Source of the DNA: an uncultured Anaerobutyricum sp.
GTDB taxonomy: Bacteria; Bacillota; Clostridia; Lachnospirales; Lachnospiraceae
DNA: 51,321 nt
Direction: 5' to 3'
Assembly: GCA_934317185.1 (NCBI GenBank)
Contig: CAKREJ010000002.1
Location: 1-51,321 of the forward strand
Below the pieces are notes generated by a model. It was not told the origin of the DNA, did no database searches, and saw nothing but the letters and a program-made list of their open reading frames with translations. The translations under genes were made by a program, and so were the position numbers. Below are positions 8,114-15,323 of this stretch, piece after piece; within the stretch, counting starts at the first letter, position 1; every line of letters starts with the position of its first letter.

Positions 8114-8563
8114 ATGCAGACAGATCATACAAAGCTTACAGATACCACAAAACTTCTAAAAGAATGCGATGCCGGAACTAAAATGGCAATTTCATCTATT
8201 AATGAAATTTTAGAAAAAGTGGAGGATCCAAAGCTAAATGAACTTTTAACAAAAAGCAGAAATGAACATGAAGAATTAGAAACAGAAATCCACTCTTTGC
8301 TCAGCTATCACGAAGAAGAACAAAAGGAACCTGATCCAATTGCAAAGGGAATGTCTTTTATTAAAACAAATGTTAAAATGGGGCTTAATGAAAGTGATTC
8401 TACTGTTGCCGAACTTATCACCGATGGATGTAACATGGGAATTAAATCCTTAAATAAATATTTGAATCAATATAAGATGGCGGACGAGCTTTCTAAAAAA
8501 GTTACGGAAAAATTAATTCATCTTGAAGAAAATCTTCGAAAAGATTTAAGAATCTATCTTTAA
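8114..8563 (+). CDS. Helical, ferritin-like small protein of unknown function
   Basis: A 149-residue acidic protein predicted to be almost all helix, with no membrane segment and few aromatic residues. Residues 55-70 carry a Glu/His-rich helix (NEHEELETEIHSLL), and the layout resembles the four-helix DUF2383/ferritin-like proteins common in anaerobic Firmicutes. I infer a structural resemblance only; a metal site cannot be shown. The start has AGGAG eight bases upstream. A long hairpin terminator follows at 8600-8665. Its gene order, just ahead of a two-component operon on the same strand, might be chance. Confidence 0.75.
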   Translation: MQTDHTKLTDTTKLLKECDAGTKMAISSINEILEKVEDPKLNELLTKSRNEHEELETEIHSLLSYHEEEQKEPDPIAKGMSFIKTNVKMGLNESDSTVAELITDGCNMGIKSLNKYLNQYKMADELSKKVTEKLIHLEENLRKDLRIYL

Positions 8564-8599
8564 TTTTATTTCAATCATAATTTTTATCTGACACAAACG

Positions 8600-8665
8600 A
8601 AAACCATATCCTTGTAGATGTAATTTCAAAAAAGACTGCATCTATAAGAATATGGTTTTTGTCTT
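8600..8665 (+). terminator. Terminator after the ferritin-like protein gene
   Basis: Arms 8600-8620 and 8639-8659 pair over 21 positions with one mismatch and one G-U pair. The loop is 18 bases, and a U-rich tail (uuuuugucuuu) follows in the rightward sense. Confidence 0.7.
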
Positions 8666-8704
8666 TCATCTTAAAATGTTCCGATCCTTATAAGCAAAAA
8701 ACAT

Positions 8705-8780
8705 AAGAGAAAACCCGCCGGGAGTGAAACCCCAAAAAACATTTTCACTCTCAGCGGGCATATACAAAATGCAAAGTACA
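8705..8780 (-). ncRNA. Candidate small RNA transcribed leftward
   Basis: A good leftward promoter (8787-8814) predicts a start near 8780. About 20 bases on, the transcript meets a stable hairpin, arms 8743-8758 and 8714-8729, paired over 16 positions with one mismatch and one G-U, followed by TTTTCTCTT. This promoter-hairpin-U-tract unit would give an RNA of about 75 bases. An alternative is a leaderless mRNA: an ATG at 8779-8781 opens a 36-codon hydrophobic frame ending at 8671. No known RNA family was recognised. Confidence 0.4.
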
Positions 8781-8786
8781 TTATGT

Positions 8787-8814
8787 ATTATATCCACTTT
8801 CTAGCTATTTTCAA
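8787..8814 (-). promoter_or_regulatory. Leftward promoter of the candidate small RNA
   Basis: On the minus strand TTGAAA (8809-8814), a 16-base spacer and a perfect TATAAT (8787-8792). The palindrome GCTATT-TTC-AATAGC (8804-8818) covers the -35. Confidence 0.5.
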
Positions 8815-8875
8815 TAGCAATTACACGAAATGCACTTTTTATGTCATGAATAACCATTTTCTCTCATATTTTGGG

Positions 8876-8904
8876 TTTTCAAATCACAAAAAGTATTATA
8901 TAAT
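8876..8904 (+). promoter_or_regulatory. Promoter of the LytTR/split-kinase operon
   Basis: TTTTCA (8876-8881), a 17-base spacer and TATAAT (8899-8904). The start near 8911 leaves a leader of about 60 bases. Confidence 0.5.
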
Positions 8905-8919
8905 ATACACTATATTTAC

Positions 8920-8938
8920 AAAGAATAATATATTCTTT
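8920..8938. promoter_or_regulatory. Perfect inverted repeat in the leader of the LytTR operon
   Basis: AAAGAATA, three bases, TATTCTTT. It lies 10-28 bases after the predicted start of transcription and 34 bases before the ATG. It could be an operator or a small leader hairpin. It is not a typical LytTR direct repeat. Confidence 0.35.
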
Positions 8939-8972
8939 CAATTAAAATATACTTTTGAGAAGGGAATTTTTT

Positions 8973-9719
8973 ATGATTTCAATTGCAGTCTGTGATGATA
9001 ACGAGATTACCGCCGAGGAGGTTTCTAAAAAGGTAAAACAATACTGTCCTGTGGAAGCAGAGATTTCTGTTTTTTACCATACTAAAGATATCCTGTTTTC
9101 CATTCATAATGAGAATAAGATTTACAATATCGTACTGATGGATATTGAATTTGATGCTTCTTCCGGCATTGAAGCCTCCAAACAGATCAATGCCTGGCAT
9201 CCAGATTGCCAAATCATATATATTACAAATTATCCGAATTATTTTTCTTCTGTTTATGAAACTTCACATATTTTCTGTATCCTTAAGAAAGATATGGATA
9301 TTTATCTTGGAATGGCATTTGAAAAAGCACTAAGACATTTGGAAGAAATAAATAAGTTCTATCTGATCATTCATTCAAAACAAGAAGATATCAGACTTTC
9401 ACAAAGTAGTATCCTTTATTTAGAGCGAGTGATGCGTACAACTACAATTTATACTACAAACGGCAATTATCAAACTCCAGAAAAGATGGATTCGATAAAG
9501 GAACGGCTCTGTTCATGGTTCTGCTGTTCTCACCGCAGTTATATTGTAAATGGTCGTCATATTGTAAATTTAGATCGACATCGTGCCCTTTTATCTAATG
9601 GAAGTTCTGTTCCGGTAAGCAGAACCTGTTATGAAAATATAAAGAGAACTTTTGCCAGATGTGTTTGGTCCGAAAAGTTCTACTCCTCACTTTCCGAAAA
9701 AAAAGGAGGCTTACAATGA
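8973..9719 (+). CDS. LytTR family response regulator (AgrA/ComE type)
   Basis: A 248-residue cytoplasmic regulator. The receiver domain (1-120) has the acidic pair D8-D9 (AVCDDNE), phospho-acceptor D57 in VLMDIEF and a Lys near 105. The LytTR DNA-binding domain (about 140-235) has the typical CSHRSYIVN and SSVPVSR segments. The receiver appears fully able to accept phosphate. The start at 8973 is an ATG with AGAAGGGA upstream and gives the standard MISIAVCDD beginning; the frame could open at a TTG at 8955. Its stop overlaps the next gene's ATG (ATGA), so the two are translationally coupled. It is the output of the adjacent split kinase pair. LytTR regulators usually control bacteriocins, quorum peptides or envelope genes; no target is evident here beyond its own operon. 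Confidence 0.93.
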   Translation: MISIAVCDDNEITAEEVSKKVKQYCPVEAEISVFYHTKDILFSIHNENKIYNIVLMDIEFDASSGIEASKQINAWHPDCQIIYITNYPNYFSSVYETSHIFCILKKDMDIYLGMAFEKALRHLEEINKFYLIIHSKQEDIRLSQSSILYLERVMRTTTIYTTNGNYQTPEKMDSIKERLCSWFCCSHRSYIVNGRHIVNLDRHRALLSNGSSVPVSRTCYENIKRTFARCVWSEKFYSSLSEKKGGLQ

Positions 9720-10543
9720 AAGCTTGGTTAAAGAAATACATCCTTCTTATTGCTTTAAGTATTGCTCTTGCAGAATCACTTATCATGTTTTATTTCTATT
9801 CCCGTAATACTGTTCCCTCTGTTGTTTTTCTGATGATTTCTTATATCATTCTTCTGTTTTTTCCTACGGGTATTTTTATTGCTTCTTTTAAAGAATTTCA
9901 GACAAGAACTTTTTTGCCTTCTCTTGAAAATACAACAACAGAAACAAAACACAAGAAAGCATTAGAACAATTTTCTTATATCAAGCTACAGTTCTACAAA
10001 AAATCTTTTATAAATAAACTGCATATTCTTTCCACACTTTTAGAAAAGAATGACTTTGAGGCAGCCAGAAAGCTATTAGGTGAACAAGTACTACCTGAGA
10101 GTCCAACTCCCATCTGCAATACAAATCCCATTGTAAATGGTATATTGCAACAGAAAAAAATGGAATGTGAAAAGCAGGGAATTATATTTGAATACAGTAT
10201 TCTGTTTCCAGAAGCGAACCGCCTCTCTTTTTCTATTTTAATCAGCCTGTTTTCTAATTTACTTGATAATGCAATAGAAAGCTGCACCGCTTCTCCTCTC
10301 CCTAAAATCGAACTTTCTATTGATTATAAAGGAGATTATTTACTTATTTTCATGCGAAATACAAAATCCTCTGCCCTCTCTTTTGACCCTGACAGAAAAA
10401 AAACTTCAAAACAAGATACACATGCCCACGGCTTTGGTCTTTCGATCATTGAAGATATTGTAAAACTTCATGATGGTTTTTGCGAATGGATTGACAGAAA
10501 AACTTATTTTGAATCTAATATAATGCTTCGCTATTTTCCATAA
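9716..10543 (+). CDS. GHKL histidine kinase homologue lacking the phospho-acceptor histidine
   Basis: A 275-residue AgrC-class kinase with only two membrane segments (about 8-28 and 35-57) and almost no sensor. A helical dimerisation region (78-125) follows, then an intact HATPase domain (165-275): N-box SNLLDNAIE (N181, D184, N185, E188) and G-box HGFGLSIIED (238-247). In the dimerisation helix, aligned without gaps to the next protein (NKLHILSTLL against NHLQALSFLL), the canonical HDxxNH reads KSFINK, so K96 replaces the phospho-acceptor His and S97 the Asp. It cannot autophosphorylate in the usual way. The start at 9716 has AGGAGG seven bases upstream and overlaps the regulator's stop. The likely role is to supply the ATPase half to the next protein (inference). 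Confidence 0.85.
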   Translation: MKAWLKKYILLIALSIALAESLIMFYFYSRNTVPSVVFLMISYIILLFFPTGIFIASFKEFQTRTFLPSLENTTTETKHKKALEQFSYIKLQFYKKSFINKLHILSTLLEKNDFEAARKLLGEQVLPESPTPICNTNPIVNGILQQKKMECEKQGIIFEYSILFPEANRLSFSILISLFSNLLDNAIESCTASPLPKIELSIDYKGDYLLIFMRNTKSSALSFDPDRKKTSKQDTHAHGFGLSIIEDIVKLHDGFCEWIDRKTYFESNIMLRYFP

Positions 10544-10581
10544 TTTTTTATTAATTAAAATATTATTTAGGAGACATTTCT

Positions 10582-11469
10582 ATGAACGCAAATATGATCT
10601 TAAATTACACACCCATTTATATTTATATTATGGCATCTATCCAGCTTTTCATAGGATTTTTTATTGCTTTTTCACTTGGACAGATTTTAACACTTCGCAT
10701 TCGTGAAATCACTTATTACTTTTTTAGTTTTTTTCTACTTATCATTCCTTTTGTCTATGTAATTGTAACAGGAAAAATATACTCCGGTACAAGAACTCTC
10801 CTTTTTTATATAGCAATTCTCCTTGCAGAATTTCTGTGTACCAGAGAAACTTTTACCAAAAAAATCTCATTATTTTTTATTCTCATCTTTTTTAATGGAG
10901 TTTTGGAAGTTTTTTTCTGTTCGGTATATTGGAAACTAATCTGCAATAAATTATTAGGATTCCGCTATATACCTTATATCCATGTACCAGATCAAAGATT
11001 ATCTACGATTATTATTTTCTTTGCTCCGGTTACATTTGCAGAAATTGCTTTCAATTTCTATTTTCCGCTTTTATGGAAACGATATATCCACTTTGTCAAT
11101 CTTCATACTTTTGTAGAAATCATACTACTTCCTGTATTATGCACTAACGGTATCCTGTTTTTCTTTCTTGAATCTTTCGGAAAGGCTGGATGGATATTGA
11201 TATTTTTCACTTTATTTATTGCCAGTATTTTCTTTATCCATGCTGTAGTCCAAATTCCGGATGTTCTAAAACAGATTCATCTGGCAAAAGTTCAAAGGCA
11301 ATTATTAGAAAAACAAATCAGAGAATATCAGGAATATCAGGAACAAAATCATCTACTACACCGGCAAAACCATGATATTAATAATCATCTACAGGCACTT
11401 TCTTTTCTGTTAGCACAAAATCATATCGAAGAAATGCAGAAATATATCAAGGAACTGCTAAAGGAGTAA
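10582..11469 (+). CDS. Polytopic sensor with a histidine phospho-acceptor domain but no ATPase domain
   Basis: A 295-residue protein. Six or seven hydrophobic segments (about 12-31, 44-63, 72-86, 95-115, 142-162, 176-197 and 203-222) form a membrane sensor like those of AgrC/ComD kinases. A coiled linker (235-260) and a complete H-box, HDINNHL with H264, follow. The protein stops at residue 295, directly after the second dimerisation helix; the whole catalytic ATPase domain of roughly 140 residues is absent. No ATPase remnant follows: a good promoter for the Nudix gene begins 12 bases after the stop. AGGAG lies upstream of the ATG, 38 bases after the preceding kinase homologue. The pair appears complementary: this protein has sensor and His, the previous one has ATPase without His. 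Confidence 0.85.
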   Translation: MNANMILNYTPIYIYIMASIQLFIGFFIAFSLGQILTLRIREITYYFFSFFLLIIPFVYVIVTGKIYSGTRTLLFYIAILLAEFLCTRETFTKKISLFFILIFFNGVLEVFFCSVYWKLICNKLLGFRYIPYIHVPDQRLSTIIIFFAPVTFAEIAFNFYFPLLWKRYIHFVNLHTFVEIILLPVLCTNGILFFFLESFGKAGWILIFFTLFIASIFFIHAVVQIPDVLKQIHLAKVQRQLLEKQIREYQEYQEQNHLLHRQNHDINNHLQALSFLLAQNHIEEMQKYIKELLKE

Positions 11470-11480
11470 AAAGGCTTTTC

Positions 11481-11509
11481 TTGCAAACTTTGTGTCTATT
11501 TGGTATACT
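11481..11509 (+). promoter_or_regulatory. Promoter of the Nudix hydrolase gene
   Basis: TTGCAA (11481-11486), a 17-base spacer ending in TGG (extended -10) and TATACT (11504-11509). Confidence 0.6.
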
Positions 11510-11559
11510 TAATATAAGTGTAAAACACACCAGAATTGTCAGCACAGGAGGATAGAGCA

Positions 11560-12012
11560 ATGATTAAAGCGACAAGCTGCGGTGGTGTTGTAATATTTCG
11601 AGGAAAGATACTTCTGTTATACAAAAACTATAAGAACAGATATGACGGATGGGTTCTTCCAAAAGGGACCGTAGAGGCAGGAGAAGAATATAAAGAAACT
11701 GCTTTGCGAGAGGTTCACGAAGAGACAGGAGTAAAGGCTTCTGCAATAAAATATGTTGGAAAAAGTCAGTATACCTTTAATACCACACATGATGTAGTCG
11801 TAAAGCAGGTACACTGGTATCTGATGATGGCTGACAGCTATTATTCCAAACCTCAAAAAGAAGAATATTTTGAAGATTCCGGCTACTATAAGTACCATGA
11901 AGCATATCATCTGCTTCGATTTCCTAACGAGAGGCAAATATTAGAAGATGCTTACCAGCAGTACATCGAATTAAAAAAAGCAGGTTTGTGGGGAAACAGA
12001 AAATATTTTTGA
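11560..12012 (+). CDS. Nudix hydrolase
   Basis: A 150-residue cytoplasmic hydrolase that cleaves nucleoside diphosphates linked to another moiety. A complete Nudix box spans about 36-58: Gly-x5-Glu, then REVHEETGV with the catalytic REx2EExG. The opening residues (CGGVVIF) and GWVLPKG resemble diadenosine tetraphosphate hydrolases and RppH-like enzymes, but the substrate is not certain. The start at 11560 has AGGAGG nine bases upstream; a longer frame from 11536 would lie over that site. It has its own promoter and is followed by a very long hairpin. Confidence 0.9.
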   Translation: MIKATSCGGVVIFRGKILLLYKNYKNRYDGWVLPKGTVEAGEEYKETALREVHEETGVKASAIKYVGKSQYTFNTTHDVVVKQVHWYLMMADSYYSKPQKEEYFEDSGYYKYHEAYHLLRFPNERQILEDAYQQYIELKKAGLWGNRKYF

Positions 12013-12036
12013 TTCTGATTTGGTTGCAAGACAGAC

Positions 12037-12108
12037 GACCTCTGGAAACAAAGAAATCTCTATCTGTGACTTTAGTCGCAGCGAGGGATTTCTTTGTTTC
12101 CAGAGGTC
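12037..12108. repeat. Very long near-perfect hairpin between the Nudix gene and tRNA-Leu
   Basis: An outer stem of 25 pairs (12037-12061 with 12084-12108, one G-U), a 2x2 internal loop, an inner stem of seven pairs (12064-12070 with 12075-12081, one G-U) and a TTTA loop. Neither side has a clear T tract, so it is not a typical intrinsic terminator. It may be a palindromic repeat unit or an RNase III substrate. No second copy was seen in the window. Confidence 0.7.
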
Positions 12109-12181
12109 TGGCTTTATATGGCAGAGAAAGTTTACTTCGGACCTGTTCTGGCATATATTTAGATAATTGGAAAAATAGAGC

Positions 12182-12217
12182 AAAAAAAGAAGTTGCTTAC
12201 CTTTTAGTAAAACAACT
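12182..12217 (-). terminator. Terminator of the tRNA-Leu transcript
   Basis: Arms 12191-12200 and 12207-12217 (AGTTG...CAACT core) form a hairpin. On the minus strand it is followed by TTCTTTTTTT. Confidence 0.75.
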
Positions 12218-12237
12218 TTTTCTAAAAATAATATAAA

Positions 12238-12317
12238 TGCCGCTGATGGGACTCGAACCCATATGGTTTCCCGTACGATTTTGAGTCGTATGCGTCTGCC
12301 AATTCCGCCACAGCGGC
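12238..12317 (-). tRNA. tRNA-Leu (anticodon CAA)
   Basis: Read leftward, the acceptor stem GCCGCTG (12311-12317) pairs with CAGCGGC (12239-12245), with discriminator A at 12238. The D arm holds AATTGGCAGACGC, the anticodon loop is CTCAAAA between TACGA and TCGTA, and the T arm is ATGGG-TTCGAGT-CCCAT. The longer variable arm fits a class II leucine tRNA reading UUG. CCA is not encoded. It has its own promoter and terminator. Confidence 0.95.
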
Positions 12318-12355
12318 ATATAGAAATTAGTTATAATCACATAACCAACTTCTAT

Positions 12356-12384
12356 ATGTTATCACTTAATTCTGTTTTTGTCAA
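12356..12384 (-). promoter_or_regulatory. Promoter of tRNA-Leu
   Basis: On the minus strand a perfect TTGACA (12379-12384), a 17-base spacer and TAACAT (12356-12361), lying directly after the stop of the PBP gene. Confidence 0.7.
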
Positions 12385-12419
12385 GATAAATATTAAAGAG
12401 TTCTTCTTTTGCAAAATCA

Positions 12420-13994
12420 CTACTTTCCATCATAATATTTTTTCATATCATTATTATAATAAGAATCAAATACCCTCTTCGCAATCGGAACGGCATATTT
12501 GCTGCCTGCTCCGACATTCTCCACAAGTACACAGACAACCAGATCCGGATCTTTTACGTTAGAATAGCCGACAAACCATGCATGTGCATATTTGCCTTCA
12601 TTTTCTGCGGTTCCTGTCTTGCCGGCGGCAGTATATAAATCGGTATCAAGACTATAACCCGTTCCGTCTGTTACCACCTCCCGAAGCATCTTCTGAAGTT
12701 TTTTTGCATCTTTTACAGACATCATATCTCCGTAGATTTCAGGGATAGTTTCCTTTACTACGGTTCCGTCCGCTCCCTTTACATTATCAACGACATACGG
12801 CTTCATCAATGTTCCGTCATTTGCTACTGCACACATGAGTAATGCATTATGAAATGGTGTCATTAATGTATTCCCCTGTCCAATAACGGTCTGAGGTATC
12901 TCACTCTTATCAGAATTTTCATTCAGATCAAAACGGCTCTTTTTGACAGAAAGATCAAATGGGATTTCTTTATCAAAAAGGCACTTCTTATTTAGAAGAT
13001 AAAAACTCTTTAAATCAATCTTACTTCCGAGTGTAACAAATGCGGTATTACAGGACTTTGCAAATGCTCTGTCTAAATCAACCTCACCATGTTCCTCCTT
13101 TTCATAACAACTGATGCGTACGCTGTTAACTATCGTCTCACCCTCACAATCATAACTGAAATTCTTATATGTTGTTGGATGTTCTTCCATGTATTCTAAT
13201 GCAGTCAGCACTTTATATGTGGAGCCTGGCGGATAAAGTCCCTGCGTGGCTCTGTTTAAGAGACAGCTTTCCGATGAGTCACTTGTAATCTTATCCCAGA
13301 TATCATTTAATTTGTTCGGATCAAAGTCTGGTTTTGACACTAAGGCTCTCACTTTACCAGTTTTAGGCTCAATTGCTACTACCGCTCCCCGATAATCCCC
13401 TAATGCCTCATATGCTGCCTTTTGCAGACGGGTATCTAATGTTGTTGTTACATTATCCCCGATATTTTTCTGGCTTGCCACCCCATTACTTAACTGCTTC
13501 ATAAGCTTTTCATGGGAAGTAAGAAGATCTTTATTACAAACAGATTCCAAACCTGCCTTGCCATAACTCGTATAACCAATAATATGTGCAAACATATTTT
13601 CATAAGGATAGTGCCTGATCTCATCGCCCGCCTCGTTATTCTCCGAATATGCGAGAATCTTTTTATTTGCACTTAAAATCTTCCCTCTCTTTGTCTGAGC
13701 GGACAATGAAGAATTTCTCTTATTATAGGAGCTTTCTGAAATCTTTTCACTGTCTTTTATCGTGAACTTCACAGTATACCCTATTAATCCAATAAATAAG
13801 GCAACAACTATCACACTCGTTTGCAGCATATATCGGTTTGTCTTTAACTTTTTTCCTCTTCTTGGAGTAAATAATTCCTTTATATCAAACCCTTTCTCCC
13901 TGTTATGCCTGCCGGATTCCCGCTCTCTATTTTTGTTCTGGCTTCCGGATGTTCTTTTCCCTGTTTGCCTGTTCGTTCGACTGTTCTCGTTCAT
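12420..13994 (-). CDS. Class B penicillin-binding protein (transpeptidase)
   Basis: A 524-residue peptidoglycan transpeptidase that crosslinks cell wall outside the membrane. A 55-residue basic, Asn/Arg-rich cytoplasmic tail is followed by one membrane segment (about 57-77), a pedestal domain, and a transpeptidase domain with all three motifs: STYK (258-261, catalytic Ser), SCN (314-316) and KTGTAE (from 459). It is shorter than FtsI/SpoVD and resembles the PbpA type found with FtsW/RodA proteins. The start at 13994 is supported by AAAGAGG nine bases upstream. ATGs at 14000, 14003 and 14018 are also in frame. It overlaps the ftsW-like gene by 68 bases in another frame, so the two are coupled and form a SEDS polymerase/transpeptidase pair. 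Confidence 0.9.
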   Translation of the reverse strand: MNENSRTNRQTGKRTSGSQNKNRERESGRHNREKGFDIKELFTPRRGKKLKTNRYMLQTSVIVVALFIGLIGYTVKFTIKDSEKISESSYNKRNSSLSAQTKRGKILSANKKILAYSENNEAGDEIRHYPYENMFAHIIGYTSYGKAGLESVCNKDLLTSHEKLMKQLSNGVASQKNIGDNVTTTLDTRLQKAAYEALGDYRGAVVAIEPKTGKVRALVSKPDFDPNKLNDIWDKITSDSSESCLLNRATQGLYPPGSTYKVLTALEYMEEHPTTYKNFSYDCEGETIVNSVRISCYEKEEHGEVDLDRAFAKSCNTAFVTLGSKIDLKSFYLLNKKCLFDKEIPFDLSVKKSRFDLNENSDKSEIPQTVIGQGNTLMTPFHNALLMCAVANDGTLMKPYVVDNVKGADGTVVKETIPEIYGDMMSVKDAKKLQKMLREVVTDGTGYSLDTDLYTAAGKTGTAENEGKYAHAWFVGYSNVKDPDLVVCVLVENVGAGSKYAVPIAKRVFDSYYNNDMKKYYDGK

Positions 13995-15306
13995 CTTCAT
14001 CATCCTCTTTATAGGCAATGATAAATATGCCCTGCATTACTGCAAAAATAATTAATGTACTAGCTACTGAACTTCCACCATAACTGATTAATGGAAGGGT
14101 TACTCCTGTAGACGGAATAAACTTTGTTACACCGCCAATTGTCAAAAACACCTGAAAAATAAAGCAGATGGAAAAACCATATGCAAGAAGTTTATAAAAT
14201 CGTCCTCTGACATCCATCGCAATCTTAAGAAAATGAATAAATACTCCAAGATAAATCAGTATCAGACAAATGGCAAATAAAATCCCAAACTCTTCTGTTA
14301 TCGCTGAGAAGATAAAATCACTCTCAATTACCGGTATATCATTCGGCTGCCCCTGCGTAAGCCCCTTTCCAAACCAGCCTCCTGCTGCAACAGCAAACAG
14401 CGACTGTGCAATCTGATAGCCACTTCCATCAATCACAGACCAGGGATCTTTCCAGGCAATAAAACGGACTCTGACATGAGAAAAAAGCATATAGGCTATC
14501 TTAGCAGCAACTACTCCTGCCCCGATTCCCCCGAACAGATAAATCGTTCTTCCGGTTGCCACATAACAAAGAAAGACATATACAACAAAATAAATCAAGG
14601 CTCCTCCCAGATCTTTCTCCATAACCAGTACCATAACGTGACAGGCAGCAAAAATCGTCGTAATTAAAAGAGTCTTGAAACTTGGTGCTCTTGTAAGCAT
14701 TGATGCCATAAAAAATACAAATAAAATTTTTACAAATTCTGAAGGCTGCAATGCAATTCCATGTCCTAACGAAATCCAGTTCATCGCTCCATATTGCGAA
14801 GTACCTATAACAAACACACTAGAAAGACATAGCAGACCTACTATCGCATAAATCCACTTAAGATTCTTAAGAAAAACTGCTTTCTTCATGAAGTAAGGAA
14901 TGAATAATACGAAAACAGACGTACCCGCTGCAATCGCAAATTGCTTCACTGCTTTATCAAATGATAATCTTGTAAGCATTACAAAACCAATCAATAAAAG
15001 AAAGCAGGTATGATTCATGAGAATTCTTGAACAATCTATATAAAGCCTTGCATATAGAAACATAAGAAATTTAAAAAATATAACCTGTGCCGCATATAGA
15101 AAAATAAGTTTTGTATCTAATGTTTTTGCAAACAACACTCCGTAACAGATAAAATGAAATAAAAACATAAATTTTTCCTGTCTGTCCATCCTCTTTATCT
15201 GCTGCTTTTCTGAAGAGGGAAGGAAAACGGTAAAACAGGAAATTGCATAAATGATACCCATGATGATGATAATATAATTCGATCCTGTTGAAATTAAATT
15301 CACCAT
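13927..15306 (-). CDS. FtsW/RodA/SpoVE family peptidoglycan polymerase (SEDS)
   Basis: A 459-residue polytopic protein with about ten membrane segments, followed by a charged cytoplasmic tail rich in Glu, Asp, Arg and Asn (from about residue 427). SEDS features include LQPSEFVKI, MEKDLGGALIYF, a large extracytoplasmic loop with GSGYQIAQSLFAVAAGGWFG, and the C-terminal ISYGGSS. SEDS proteins polymerise glycan strands from lipid II and work with a class B PBP, here the next gene. Which of FtsW, RodA or SpoVE it represents cannot be decided from sequence alone. GGTGG lies nine bases before the ATG. It follows the U32 gene by 17 bases in the ruvAB-zapA operon. Confidence 0.92.
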   Translation of the reverse strand: MVNLISTGSNYIIIIMGIIYAISCFTVFLPSSEKQQIKRMDRQEKFMFLFHFICYGVLFAKTLDTKLIFLYAAQVIFFKFLMFLYARLYIDCSRILMNHTCFLLLIGFVMLTRLSFDKAVKQFAIAAGTSVFVLFIPYFMKKAVFLKNLKWIYAIVGLLCLSSVFVIGTSQYGAMNWISLGHGIALQPSEFVKILFVFFMASMLTRAPSFKTLLITTIFAACHVMVLVMEKDLGGALIYFVVYVFLCYVATGRTIYLFGGIGAGVVAAKIAYMLFSHVRVRFIAWKDPWSVIDGSGYQIAQSLFAVAAGGWFGKGLTQGQPNDIPVIESDFIFSAITEEFGILFAICLILIYLGVFIHFLKIAMDVRGRFYKLLAYGFSICFIFQVFLTIGGVTKFIPSTGVTLPLISYGGSSVASTLIIFAVMQGIFIIAYKEDDEDEREQSNEQANREKNIRKPEQK

Positions 15307-15323
15307 AATTCATTCCCACCTTT

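Larger units (their letters stand above)
8564..8972. other. Intergenic region with two hairpins and divergent promoters
   Basis: No long coding frame with a ribosome-binding site is visible. The region holds a rightward terminator (8600-8665), a GC-rich hairpin (8714-8758), a leftward promoter (8787-8814) with a palindrome over its -35 (8804-8818, GCTATT-TTC-AATAGC), a rightward promoter (8876-8904), and an inverted repeat (8920-8938). A 36-codon leftward frame, 8671-8781, begins at the predicted transcript 5' end. Confidence 0.6.

Noticed and set aside
8714..8758. Riboswitch for the LytTR operon
   Set aside because: The hairpin lies upstream of the predicted start of the rightward transcript and no known aptamer core was recognised; its tail fits leftward termination.
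8783..8995. Rightward 70-codon frame before the LytTR gene
   Set aside because: It overlaps the promoter region and the start of the regulator, lacks a ribosome-binding site and is rich in Phe, Tyr, Ile and Asn as expected of AT-rich DNA.
10582..11469. Calling the sensor/His protein a pseudogene
   Set aside because: The frame is open, the ribosome-binding site is good, the end falls at a domain border and no ATPase remnant follows. It is kept as a gene, with decay as the stated alternative.
8564..11559. agrB/agrD or other quorum-peptide genes near the AgrC-like kinase pair
   Set aside because: No membrane protease of the AgrB type and no credible propeptide were seen. The 36-codon leftward frame lacks the AgrD layout.
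11988..12236. Short frames on both strands after the Nudix gene that share a similar peptide (PLETKKSL)
   Set aside because: They come from the two arms of the long hairpin 12037-12108. None has a ribosome-binding site.
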